A stretch of DNA of 47,884 bases, from positions 34,403 to 82,286 of the forward strand of contig DBYG01000060.1 in assembly GCA_002310175.1 (NCBI GenBank), in the 5' to 3' direction. Position 1 is the stretch's first letter. The number at the start of each line of letters is the position of its first letter. This DNA is from Bacteroidales bacterium UBA1192 (GTDB lineage: Bacteria; Bacteroidota; Bacteroidia; Bacteroidales; Bacteroidaceae). Positions 1-8,168 of this stretch are shown here, piece by piece. The notes under the pieces were generated by a model. It saw only the letters and a list, made by a program, of their open reading frames with translations. It was not told where the DNA came from and searched no databases. Both the position numbers and the translations under genes were made by a program.

Positions 1-200
1 TGTATTGCATAAGGATTTCTGATAGACTCTTGATAGTAGGCGGTGGAGGATTGAAGGTTACAGATACCTATCAGGAGGATGAGATGATGGCCAAACATGT
101 ATCAACTTTACAGGCTATTGATTCAAGGTTGGCAGAAGTTGAGAAATCAGGTCATGACTTACTTAAAGAGTTGTTTAATATTGTTATTGAGATAGACTGA
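1..200 (+). CDS. 3' end of an unrecognised gene, possible toxin-like partner of the next gene
   Basis: A reading frame is open from the first bases of the window (codon phase starts at base 3) and closes with TGA at 198-200, leaving about 65 visible residues. The visible part has a short hydrophobic strand ending in a glycine run (LLIVGGGG), then a TYQEDE segment and a charged helix that runs to the end. I do not recognise the family with certainty. The stop codon lies one base before the ATG of the HTH gene, so the two are almost surely co-transcribed. A small protein directly upstream of an XRE-type HTH protein is the usual arrangement of type II toxin-antitoxin pairs of the HigBA kind. That role is inferred from arrangement only, because the start of the gene lies outside the window. 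Confidence 0.5.
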   Translation, partial: YCIRISDRLLIVGGGGLKVTDTYQEDEMMAKHVSTLQAIDSRLAEVEKSGHDLLKELFNIVIEID

Positions 201-201
201 T

Positions 202-591
202 ATGACTAAGGTGTATTACATAGATCCCATGTTTAAGGAGGCACTGGAAAAAGTTCCCCCTGTAACTCGTAGGGAAGTTGATTTTTCGTTTGGTATTGCC
301 AAGCGGATTAATGATATCCTTAAAAAGAAAGGATGGTCAAAGACAGATCTTGCCAAGGCTACAGGCAAGAAAACTCCTGTTGTTACCAAGTGGATGAGTG
401 GTATGCATAACTTTACCATGCGTACTATTGCGGAGATTGAGGTGGCATTGGGTGAGGAAGTCATAACTGTAAAACAGTACAAACCCAAGTCACCAAGACC
501 TGCGCCCAAACCATATCAAATGACCAGGCCTGCATCACTGTACGTGAATGAGGAGCGGATTCCATATAATAAGGAACCGGATAAGGAATAG
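202..591 (+). CDS. XRE-family helix-turn-helix protein, possible antitoxin
   Basis: This 129-residue protein carries a Cro/C1-type helix-turn-helix at about residues 30-85. The pattern is KRINDILKKKGWSKTDLA, then KKTPVVTKWMSG as the recognition helix region, then TIAEIEVALGEEVI. The N-terminal 30 residues contain no clear domain. The C-terminal 40 residues are rich in proline and lysine and look unstructured. The start is the ATG one base after the preceding stop. Its job is probably to bind DNA and repress its own operon. Small size and tight coupling to an upstream small gene suggest the antitoxin of a toxin-antitoxin pair, although a plain phage-type or defence-island regulator is equally possible. 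Base composition is more AT-rich than in the genes further right, which fits an accessory region. Confidence 0.75.
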   Translation: MTKVYYIDPMFKEALEKVPPVTRREVDFSFGIAKRINDILKKKGWSKTDLAKATGKKTPVVTKWMSGMHNFTMRTIAEIEVALGEEVITVKQYKPKSPRPAPKPYQMTRPASLYVNEERIPYNKEPDKE

Positions 592-634
592 CCTGTCAGC
601 ATAGATTCAAAGTGTGCCATAACTTGAAAAGGAT

Positions 635-3385
635 ATGGCAGCTACTGATTTGCTTAGGGAGAAGGTCGCTGAGACCCCTATGATTTATGCATACGAGCAT
701 ATTGGTGTTCCGGCGCATGAAGGGATGCTTAAGGTGGGTTATACCACTCGTGATGTGGATACCCGTGTGAGAGAGCAGAACCAGACTGGGAGCATAAGGT
801 ATAGGATTGTGCTCAAGCGGCCGGCAATGCGCAAAGACGGTACATCATTTGATGACCATCTGATACATAAGATACTGCGCAGGAATCACGTCCGTAACCC
901 GGAGGGAGAGTGGTTTGTGACCGATGCCCAAACTGTGGAAAGGGCTATTGCATCGGCTGTAGAAGGTCATGAAACCATAATTAGCAGGACCTGTTCATTC
1001 CTTATGCGGCCGGAACAGAAGGAGGCGGTCAGTAAGACATCGGCATACTTTAAGGCTTTTGTAAAAGACCCTGCAAACCGGGGGCTTATTCCGCATTTCC
1101 TCTGGAACGCCAAGATGCGCTTTGGCAAGACATTCACCACTTATCAGTTAGCGCTGCGGATGGGGTGGACCAGGGTGCTGGTGCTTACTTTCAAGCCTGC
1201 GGTCAAGACTGCCTGGGAGGAGGATCTGGCTACCCATAAGGATTTTGAGGGCTGGCAGTTCTGTCAGAAACAGGATGACCGTGAGTTTAATTACGTAAAT
1301 GAGCGCAAGCCGTTTGTCTGCTTTGCATCGTTCCAGGATGTGCTGGGCAAGAATGCAGTAGGGGGCATAAAGGCTACAAACGAGTGGATACAGACCGTTG
1401 ACTGGGATTGCATAGTGCTTGACGAGTACCATTATGGCGCCTGGGGCAGGAATGCCAAGAACTTTTATGACAAGAAGGACCCAGCGCTGATGCGGGCGCT
1501 TGAGGTGGGCGATATCATAAATGAGGATGCCGATAATGTGCGTGAACTCGAGGCCCGCGAGATGTATGATGAGGAGCTGATGCCGCTGCGCACTCACGCC
1601 TATCTGTATCTGTCGGGAACGCCATTCCGGGCCATATCAACGGGCGAATTCATAGAGGAGCAGATATACAACTGGACATATTCCGATGAGCAACGTTCCA
1701 AAGAGGCATGGAGAGGTCCGGATAATCCATACGCCCAACTGCCCAAGATGGTGATGCTCACATATCAACTGCCGGACAGCATCCGCGAGATAGCATCGCA
1801 GGGTGAGTTTGATGAGTTTGACCTGAACGAGTTTTTCCGTGCCGATGATAAAGGCTTTATACATGAGGAGTATGTGCAGAAATGGCTTGACCTGATACGC
1901 GGCGCATACACTGAGAATATTGTTACAGAATTGAAGTTGGGTACAGAGAAACCGCCTATGCCTTTTTCTGATGCCCGTCTGCTAAGTTACCTGCAACATA
2001 CATACTGGTTTCTGCCATCGGTTGCGGCATGTGAGGCTATGGCCAGACTGCTTGAAAAGCGTGTGAACCGTTTTTATTCTGATCACCGTGTGATAGTTGC
2101 TGCCGGAAACGGGGCCGGTATGGGTGCCGCTGCGGTAGGTCCGGTGTATGAGGCCATGAATGATCCGCAGGAGAGCAAGACCATAACCCTGTCTTGCGGC
2201 AAGCTATCTACAGGCGTAACCGTTAAGCCCTGGACCGGAATACTGATGCTCCGTAACACCACATCGCCCGAGACCTATTTCCAGGCCGCGTTCCGTGTAC
2301 AGTCACCCTGGACCACCCATGATGAGAACGGCCTTGAGGTTATACTCAAACCGCTCTGTTACGTGTTTGACTTTGCTCCCAACCGGGCCCTGCGCTTGGT
2401 TGAGGAGTACAGTTGCCAGCTGAACGTGCATGAATCAAATCCCGAAAAGAAGGTAGAGGAGTTCATAAAGTTCCTGCCCATTCTGGCCTTTGACGGCTCA
2501 TCAATGAAGGAGATTGATGCCGCTGGAGTGCTTGATATGGCCATGAGCGGCACTACTGCCACACTGCTTGCCCGCCGCTGGGAATCAGCCGTACTGGTAA
2601 ATGTGGATAATGCCACCCTGCAGCGTTTGATGAATAATCCTGATGCTATGCGCGCACTGATGAGCATAGAGGGTTTCCGTAGCCTTAATAGCGATATTGA
2701 GACCATCATAAATAAGTCAGAGAAGGTAAAGAACACCAAAAAGGAACGCGGTGACAGTCTTACTCCAAAGGAGAAAAAGGAACTGTCCGATGAGGAGAAG
2801 GAGTACAAGAGCAAACGCCGTGAGATACAGGAGAAACTCATAAAGTTTGCCACCCGCATCCCTGTGTTCATGTATCTGACTGATTATCGCGAATACTCGC
2901 TCAAGGATGTGATAGAGCAGCTGGAGCCAGACCTGTTCCGCAAGGTAACAGGCCTTACGCTAAAGGATTTCAGCCTGCTGGTAAGTCTGGGCGTATTCAA
3001 CAGCGAGCTGATGAACGATGCTGTCTATAAGTTCAAGCGTTATGAGGACTCATCATTGGAATACACTGGCATAAATACCCATGATGGTACTCTGATAGGC
3101 GGATGGGACACCGTAATAGATACATCAAAGATAGTACTCGATGAAGAACCGGAGTATAAGGCTGTGGCAGAACCGGCACCTGAATTGATAACAGAAACCC
3201 TCTGGGAAAACATTAAACCAGGCGATACAGTCTATCACAAGAGTCTGGGTGAGGGAACAGTAATGTCAGTGGATGAAAAGTATCTTTTCGTGAAGTTCCC
3301 GTTACGCGAATCAAAATTCATCTATCCCGACGTATTCAAGAACGGCTACCTGTTCATGACAGAACCTGACAAGTCTGCAGAATAA
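635..3385 (+). CDS. GIY-YIG/T5orf172-type nuclease fused to an SF2 helicase
   Basis: This 916-residue protein combines three parts. Residues about 15-112 resemble a GIY-YIG/T5orf172 (Mug113-like) nuclease: Y18 in the IY strand, LKVGYT at 32-37, R44, H78 and E92 in GEWF. Residues about 150-600 are a superfamily 2 helicase: motif I MRFGKT (K165), motif Ia VLVLTFKPA, motif II LDEYHYG (D263, E264), motif III YLSGTPFRA, motif V LSTGVTVKPW and motif VI FQAAFRVQSP. A lysine/glutamate-rich linker follows at about 700-745. The last 50 residues (GDTVYHKSLGEGTVMSV) look like the SH3-like tail seen in UvrD/PcrA-type helicases. The architecture suits an ATP-driven DNA-translocating nuclease such as a restriction or anti-phage effector. 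No methyltransferase is visible, but the locus is cut by the window edge. The helicase call is firm; the nuclease call is good; the defence role is inference. Confidence 0.85.
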   Translation: MAATDLLREKVAETPMIYAYEHIGVPAHEGMLKVGYTTRDVDTRVREQNQTGSIRYRIVLKRPAMRKDGTSFDDHLIHKILRRNHVRNPEGEWFVTDAQTVERAIASAVEGHETIISRTCSFLMRPEQKEAVSKTSAYFKAFVKDPANRGLIPHFLWNAKMRFGKTFTTYQLALRMGWTRVLVLTFKPAVKTAWEEDLATHKDFEGWQFCQKQDDREFNYVNERKPFVCFASFQDVLGKNAVGGIKATNEWIQTVDWDCIVLDEYHYGAWGRNAKNFYDKKDPALMRALEVGDIINEDADNVRELEAREMYDEELMPLRTHAYLYLSGTPFRAISTGEFIEEQIYNWTYSDEQRSKEAWRGPDNPYAQLPKMVMLTYQLPDSIREIASQGEFDEFDLNEFFRADDKGFIHEEYVQKWLDLIRGAYTENIVTELKLGTEKPPMPFSDARLLSYLQHTYWFLPSVAACEAMARLLEKRVNRFYSDHRVIVAAGNGAGMGAAAVGPVYEAMNDPQESKTITLSCGKLSTGVTVKPWTGILMLRNTTSPETYFQAAFRVQSPWTTHDENGLEVILKPLCYVFDFAPNRALRLVEEYSCQLNVHESNPEKKVEEFIKFLPILAFDGSSMKEIDAAGVLDMAMSGTTATLLARRWESAVLVNVDNATLQRLMNNPDAMRALMSIEGFRSLNSDIETIINKSEKVKNTKKERGDSLTPKEKKELSDEEKEYKSKRREIQEKLIKFATRIPVFMYLTDYREYSLKDVIEQLEPDLFRKVTGLTLKDFSLLVSLGVFNSELMNDAVYKFKRYEDSSLEYTGINTHDGTLIGGWDTVIDTSKIVLDEEPEYKAVAEPAPELITETLWENIKPGDTVYHKSLGEGTVMSVDEKYLFVKFPLRESKFIYPDVFKNGYLFMTEPDKSAE

Positions 3386-3437
3386 ATAAGAGTAGTATTG
3401 TTTTTGGGTATATACTCTTCCTGTTCAAAATTAAGTC

Positions 3438-3468
3438 TTTGCAGAGAGAGAAAAAAGCAGTATCTTCG
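3438..3468 (+). promoter_or_regulatory. Bacteroidota-type promoter for the spmAB-like gene
   Basis: TTTG at 3438-3441 and TATCTTCG at 3461-3468 are separated by exactly 19 bases. This matches the -33 TTTG and -7 TAnnTTTG consensus with one mismatch. The start codon of the next gene is 23 bases downstream, giving a short leader with no evident Shine-Dalgarno sequence. Confidence 0.7.
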
Positions 3469-3491
3469 CGGATAATAATGTACATGCGCGT

Positions 3492-4718
3492 ATGGTACTG
3501 AACTGGATCTGGGTGGCATTCTTTCTGATAGCCTTTGCGGTGGCTGTGGTGAAGCTCTGCATGGGCGATGCAAGCGTGTTTCAGGATATCATGGACTCCA
3601 CGTTCTCATCGGCCAAGACAGGTTTTGAGATATCATTGGGCCTTACCGGCGTGCTGTCACTGTGGCTGGGAATAATGAAGATAGGTGAGAAAGGCGGACT
3701 GGTGAATACCTTTGCCCGCTGGCTGAGCCCCGTGTTCTCACGCCTGTTTCCTGACCTGCCCAAGAATGACCCGGCATACGGCCATATCTTCATGAACATT
3801 GCCGCCAATATGCTTGGCCTTGATAATGCTGCCACTCCAATGGGCCTGAAGGCTATGGAACGCATGCAGGAGCTGAACAAGACAAAGGATGTGGCTTCTA
3901 ACCCCATGATAATGTTCCTAGTGCTCAACACATCCGGTCTGACCATCATACCGGTAAGCGTACTGGTGTATCGTGCGCAGATGGGTGCCGCACAGCCTGC
4001 CGATGTCTTCATCCCAATTCTTTTAGCCACATTCTTCTCGACTCTGGTAGGTCTGCTGGTTACCTGTTTCATGCAGAGGATACGTTTTGAAAAGGTGCTG
4101 ATAGGTTTTGTAGGTGGACTTAGCCTGATAGTGGCCCTGATTATCTGGGGCTTCTCGCGGTTGCCTGCAGTCAAGATAGGTCCGGTATCCACTTCGGCCG
4201 CCAACATTATTCTCATGCTGGTAATAATAGGATTCATCATATCAGGTATCAGGGCGAAAATCAATGTTTATGAGGCTTTTGTGGAGGGAGCCAAAGACGG
4301 CTTCACGACGGCTGTCAAGATAATACCTTACCTGATTGCAATCCTGGTGGGCATAGGTGTGTTCCGTGCATCGGGTGCGATGGATGCACTGGTGAACGGG
4401 ATTGGCTGGTGCGCAGAGAAGTGCGGACTTGACAGCCAGTTTGTGGGGGCTCTGCCTACCGCCCTGATGAAACCACTTTCCGGAGGTGGAGCACGCGGCC
4501 TGATGATTGATGCGATGACTGCCTATGGAGCGGATTCGTTTACAGGAAGGCTGGCTTGCCTTTTTCAGGGTTCGACCGACACCACGTTCTACATACTGGC
4601 GGTATATTTCGGTAGCGTGAATATCAAGAACACCCGTTATGCTGTGGGATGTGGACTGCTGGCTGACCTGGCAGGGATATTGGCTGCAATATTCCTGGCG
4701 TATCTATTCTTTGCGTGA
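3492..4718 (+). CDS. SpmA/SpmB-type fused membrane protein (nucleoside-recognition/gate domains)
   Basis: This is a 408-residue polytopic membrane protein in which a SpmA-like half (about residues 1-200) and a SpmB-like half (about 250-408) are joined. The SpmA-type signature NMLGLDNAATPMGLKAME lies in the first half and LPTALMKPLSGGGARGL in the second. Both are the conserved parts of the nucleoside-recognition gate domain. In spore formers the two halves are separate genes for spore maturation. Bacteroidota do not sporulate, so the role here is unknown, probably transport of a small solute. The start is the ATG at 3492, because the earlier ATG at 3479 runs into a stop within a few codons. 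It is followed after 10 bases by ybeY, so the genes are likely co-transcribed. Confidence 0.85.
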   Translation: MVLNWIWVAFFLIAFAVAVVKLCMGDASVFQDIMDSTFSSAKTGFEISLGLTGVLSLWLGIMKIGEKGGLVNTFARWLSPVFSRLFPDLPKNDPAYGHIFMNIAANMLGLDNAATPMGLKAMERMQELNKTKDVASNPMIMFLVLNTSGLTIIPVSVLVYRAQMGAAQPADVFIPILLATFFSTLVGLLVTCFMQRIRFEKVLIGFVGGLSLIVALIIWGFSRLPAVKIGPVSTSAANIILMLVIIGFIISGIRAKINVYEAFVEGAKDGFTTAVKIIPYLIAILVGIGVFRASGAMDALVNGIGWCAEKCGLDSQFVGALPTALMKPLSGGGARGLMIDAMTAYGADSFTGRLACLFQGSTDTTFYILAVYFGSVNIKNTRYAVGCGLLADLAGILAAIFLAYLFFA

Positions 4719-4728
4719 CATTAAGATT

Positions 4729-5160
4729 ATGATATCATTCCTGACCGAGAACATAAAGATGCCCAGGCTGGACCGTAAGAGGATACGGACATGGATCGCT
4801 GACGTGGCAGCCACCTACGATGGCCGCAAGGTGGGGAATCTGAACTATGTTTTCTGTAACGATGAACGTATCCTGGAGGTAAATAGGGAGTTCCTGGGGC
4901 ATGACTACTATACTGACATAATCACCTTTGACTACAGTGAGCCGGGGATGGTGAGTGGTGACATGTTCATCAGTCTGGATACGGTCCGTAGTAACAGCGT
5001 GAAGTTCCGCACGTCATACGACAGGGAACTTATGAGAGTGATCATACATGGGGTGCTGCACTTGTGCGGCATCAATGACAAAGGGCGTGGTGAAAGAGCC
5101 TTGATGGAGGCAGCCGAGAACTGCGCTTTGGAAATGTGGTATAACAAAACAATCAGATAA
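4729..5160 (+). CDS. ybeY: Endoribonuclease YbeY, rRNA maturation
   Basis: This 143-residue protein belongs to the YbeY/UPF0054 metal-dependent RNase family, which acts in 16S rRNA 3'-end maturation and ribosome quality control. Diagnostic segments are NREFLGHDYYTDIITFDY and the metal site HGVLHLCGINDKG. The first two histidines of the usual H-x3-H-x5-H triad are present, but the third position is occupied by the DK of a Bacteroidota-type variant. The start at 4729 gives the usual family length; the frame extends upstream but that would overlap the preceding gene. The stop overlaps the start of the TPR gene (TAATG), indicating translational coupling. Confidence 0.92.
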   Translation: MISFLTENIKMPRLDRKRIRTWIADVAATYDGRKVGNLNYVFCNDERILEVNREFLGHDYYTDIITFDYSEPGMVSGDMFISLDTVRSNSVKFRTSYDRELMRVIIHGVLHLCGINDKGRGERALMEAAENCALEMWYNKTIR

Positions 5161-8100
5161 TGAAGAAAAAACTATTCTTTCCTGTGACAGTCTTGCTACT
5201 TTCCCTGACGGTGACTGATGCTGTAGGCCAAAGCAGGATGACTGCGAAAAGTTCCCGCCTTCTCGACGAGTGCAGGACTCTTTTTGTCCATGGAGATTAC
5301 ACTGCTGCAGGGGCATTGCTTGAAGATTGGAAGAAAGAACAGGGACCGTCGAATGTCACCCGCACGGAAGAGATTGATTATATGGATGCTGTCATTAAGG
5401 CCGAGCAGGACTTGACTGTTGCGATGCCATATATACTTGCCTTTCAGCTCAAGTATCCGTATTCCATATATGACAACAAGATGATGGCCTTGGCCGGTAG
5501 TTCCTATTTTGCAGTTCATGAATATGATCATGCAATTCTCTGTTTTAATGAGTGTGATCCTGAGTTGCTTGAGTCTGACGAATGTATTCGTATGACGCGC
5601 CATTATGCCATTTCGCTTTTCAGGAGTGGAAGAGTTGAGGATGGGCTTCTGCAGCTTAATATTCTTGATTTTATGCTGGATGGTGCACAGGATGCTGACG
5701 TTGATTTCTACAGGGCGTATTCCGATTATTATGAAGGTCGCCTGGAAGAGGCTGACGAGGGCTTCAGAAATTGTTTGGGGGGACCTCGCAATGATGAGGC
5801 CCGCCTATATTTGGCAGAAATGGCCCTGAATGGTCATGGAAACATCGATTATGCTCTTCAGACAGCAACGGACATTGTCGGGAATCCTGTGGATGATTAT
5901 GTGGAGATGGAAGCTGAGCGTATACTTGGAGAATATTACTACAAGGTGGCCAACTACGACAAGTCCGTTGAGTTCCTGACCAGTTACATTAACTCTGACA
6001 GTAAGTCCGATGCCGTTTATGATTCATATCTGCTCGGAATGTCATATTTTAATTTGGGCAAGATGGATCAGGCCATCAGTTTCCTCTCGCCTGTTTCGGA
6101 AGGTGATAGCGACATAGCTCAGAACGCCTCTTTACATGTGGGACTTGCTGCATTGTCTCTCGGAGAGAAAAATATGGCCCGTATGGCATTTGAAAGGGCA
6201 TCTAATCTTACAGGTCAGCCCAGTGTCAGGGAACAGGCGCTGTATAACTATGCTATGCTGGTGCAGGAAACTTCATATTCGCCTTTTGCGGAGTCAGTAA
6301 AGTCTTTCGAGCGTTTCCTCAATGAGTTTCCGGCTTCAGTTTACGCAGATAAGGTGAACAGCTATCTTGCAGATGCTTACCTGAATACTCCCAACTATGA
6401 CGTTGCGCTTGCATCGATTGCCAAAATAAACAATCCTGGAGCAACTATACTTCAGGCGAAGCAGAAACTGCTTTACCGCAAGGCTATGGACCTCTTCTCT
6501 GACGGCAACCTGAATGAAGTTCCTTCACTTCTGACTGATGTGATAGCGCTTGACCGTTATAACCATAGCGTGGCCACTGAATCTTTCTTCTGGAGAGGTG
6601 AAGCCTATTACAGACTTGACAGCCCAGGTCAGGCTGAAACTGACTACAACCGTTATCTTTCTCTTGTGGGGAACGGTAGAAGTCCTTCCGGCGTCCTGGC
6701 TAATTACGGACTGGGCTACATCAACTATCGCAGGAGGGACTATGACAAGGCAGAGCGTTATTTCAGGAATGTTATAGAGAGGAACGGATCCGGTGAGTCG
6801 AGGGATATTGTTGCCGATGCTGCTTTGCGTGCCGGAGACTGCATGTTCTTCAAACGCAATTATTCCGAGGCAAAGGAATACTACAGGAAGGCGCTTGCTT
6901 CAAACCGGCAGGTGGGCGATTATGTACTCTATCAGTCGGCAATGGTAAGCGGACTACAACGAAGTTACACTGAGAAGATCAATAATCTTGAGCGCCTTGT
7001 CAGTGATTATCCGGAATCGGCTTACGTTCCGACGGCCCTTTATGAGGAAGGAAGGGCATATCAGCAGACCGATAAACCGTCGCAGGCAATACGGCTTTTC
7101 AGACGTATTGTGTCTGATTATCCCACGAGTGATTTGGCCCGAAAGGCATCGGCTGAAATAGCACTTATATATTATCAGCAGGATAATTTCGATGAGGCTA
7201 TTTCGGCATACAAGGATGTCATATCCAATTATCCCGGTAGTGACGAGGCTCGTACTGCTATGTCGGACTTAAGGTCGATATATGTAGAGAAGGGTGATAT
7301 CAACAGTTATCTTGAGTATGTTTCGCACGTTCAGGGCGCGGTTCCTGTTGCGGTCAGTGAGCGTGACTCTTTAACTTATGCAGCAGCTGAAAGTCTGTTC
7401 GGACGTGGTGAAAAGTCCCAGGCCCTGACGTTATTCGGACAATATCTGTCACAATTCCCGAACGGAGCCTATGCGGCTGACGCATGGTTCTATCAGGGCG
7501 AGATTTATCAGGTCCTGAGGGAGTATGGCAGGTCTGTGGAAAGTTATCTGCGTGCCGCTGATTTCAGTAACAGCCGTTACAGTGAAGAGGCTCTTGACAG
7601 GGCTGCATACATTGACTGGACAAACGGAGAGTGGACCAGGGCAATGAACACCTACATACGCTTGTACGAGAAGACAGCAAACGCTGACAGGCAACTTAAA
7701 TGCCTGTATGGTATAGTGAGCAGTGCGGGAAGGTCAGATAATATGTCAACTGTTCTGAAATATGCTGATAAAGCTCTGCTTACAAAACTCAATCCCGAGC
7801 AGAAGACAGAGGTCAGTTATTGGAAGGCAAAGGCATCTCTTGCCGGAAATATGCCTGAAGCGAGAGAACTCCTTGAACAGCTGTCACAAGATACCCGCTC
7901 CCAGTATGGGGCCGAGTCAAGCTATTTGTTGAGCCAATATCTGTATGACAATGGAAATCAAGCTGCTGCTCAGGACAATATAATGAAGTTTATACAGCAG
8001 GGTTCACCACATATGTACTGGGTGGCTCGCAGCTTTATCCTGCTGAGTGATATTTACAAGGCTCAGGGCAAGGAGATTGAGGCTCGTCAGTATCTGCTTT

Positions 8101-8168
8101 CACTTAGGAGCAATTATACTGAGAGCGATGATATAGCCGATATGATTAAAGAACGCTTAGGAGAATGA
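5160..8168 (+). CDS. Large secreted tetratricopeptide-repeat protein
   Basis: This 1002-residue protein starts with a signal peptide (basic MKKK, hydrophobic core, likely cleavage near AVGQ). The rest is almost wholly alpha-helical with TPR-like units throughout. Examples are FRSGRVEDGLLQLN, GLGYINYRRRDYDKAERYF, AGDCMFFKRNYSEAKEYY and YYQQDNFDEAISAY. The C-terminal third includes units resembling the outer-membrane TPR proteins of the YbgF/BamD type, with FxxFLxxFPxS-like spacing. It probably acts in the periplasm as a scaffold. It overlaps ybeY by one base upstream and the outer-membrane barrel gene by four bases downstream. The TPR/barrel coupling suggests that these two products work together at the outer membrane. 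No enzymatic domain is visible. Confidence 0.85.
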   Translation: MKKKLFFPVTVLLLSLTVTDAVGQSRMTAKSSRLLDECRTLFVHGDYTAAGALLEDWKKEQGPSNVTRTEEIDYMDAVIKAEQDLTVAMPYILAFQLKYPYSIYDNKMMALAGSSYFAVHEYDHAILCFNECDPELLESDECIRMTRHYAISLFRSGRVEDGLLQLNILDFMLDGAQDADVDFYRAYSDYYEGRLEEADEGFRNCLGGPRNDEARLYLAEMALNGHGNIDYALQTATDIVGNPVDDYVEMEAERILGEYYYKVANYDKSVEFLTSYINSDSKSDAVYDSYLLGMSYFNLGKMDQAISFLSPVSEGDSDIAQNASLHVGLAALSLGEKNMARMAFERASNLTGQPSVREQALYNYAMLVQETSYSPFAESVKSFERFLNEFPASVYADKVNSYLADAYLNTPNYDVALASIAKINNPGATILQAKQKLLYRKAMDLFSDGNLNEVPSLLTDVIALDRYNHSVATESFFWRGEAYYRLDSPGQAETDYNRYLSLVGNGRSPSGVLANYGLGYINYRRRDYDKAERYFRNVIERNGSGESRDIVADAALRAGDCMFFKRNYSEAKEYYRKALASNRQVGDYVLYQSAMVSGLQRSYTEKINNLERLVSDYPESAYVPTALYEEGRAYQQTDKPSQAIRLFRRIVSDYPTSDLARKASAEIALIYYQQDNFDEAISAYKDVISNYPGSDEARTAMSDLRSIYVEKGDINSYLEYVSHVQGAVPVAVSERDSLTYAAAESLFGRGEKSQALTLFGQYLSQFPNGAYAADAWFYQGEIYQVLREYGRSVESYLRAADFSNSRYSEEALDRAAYIDWTNGEWTRAMNTYIRLYEKTANADRQLKCLYGIVSSAGRSDNMSTVLKYADKALLTKLNPEQKTEVSYWKAKASLAGNMPEARELLEQLSQDTRSQYGAESSYLLSQYLYDNGNQAAAQDNIMKFIQQGSPHMYWVARSFILLSDIYKAQGKEIEARQYLLSLRSNYTESDDIADMIKERLGE

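Noticed and set aside
3492..4718. Sporulation gene (spore maturation protein)
   Set aside because: The family name is historical. The surrounding genes and promoters are Bacteroidota, which do not sporulate, and fused forms are found in non-spore formers.
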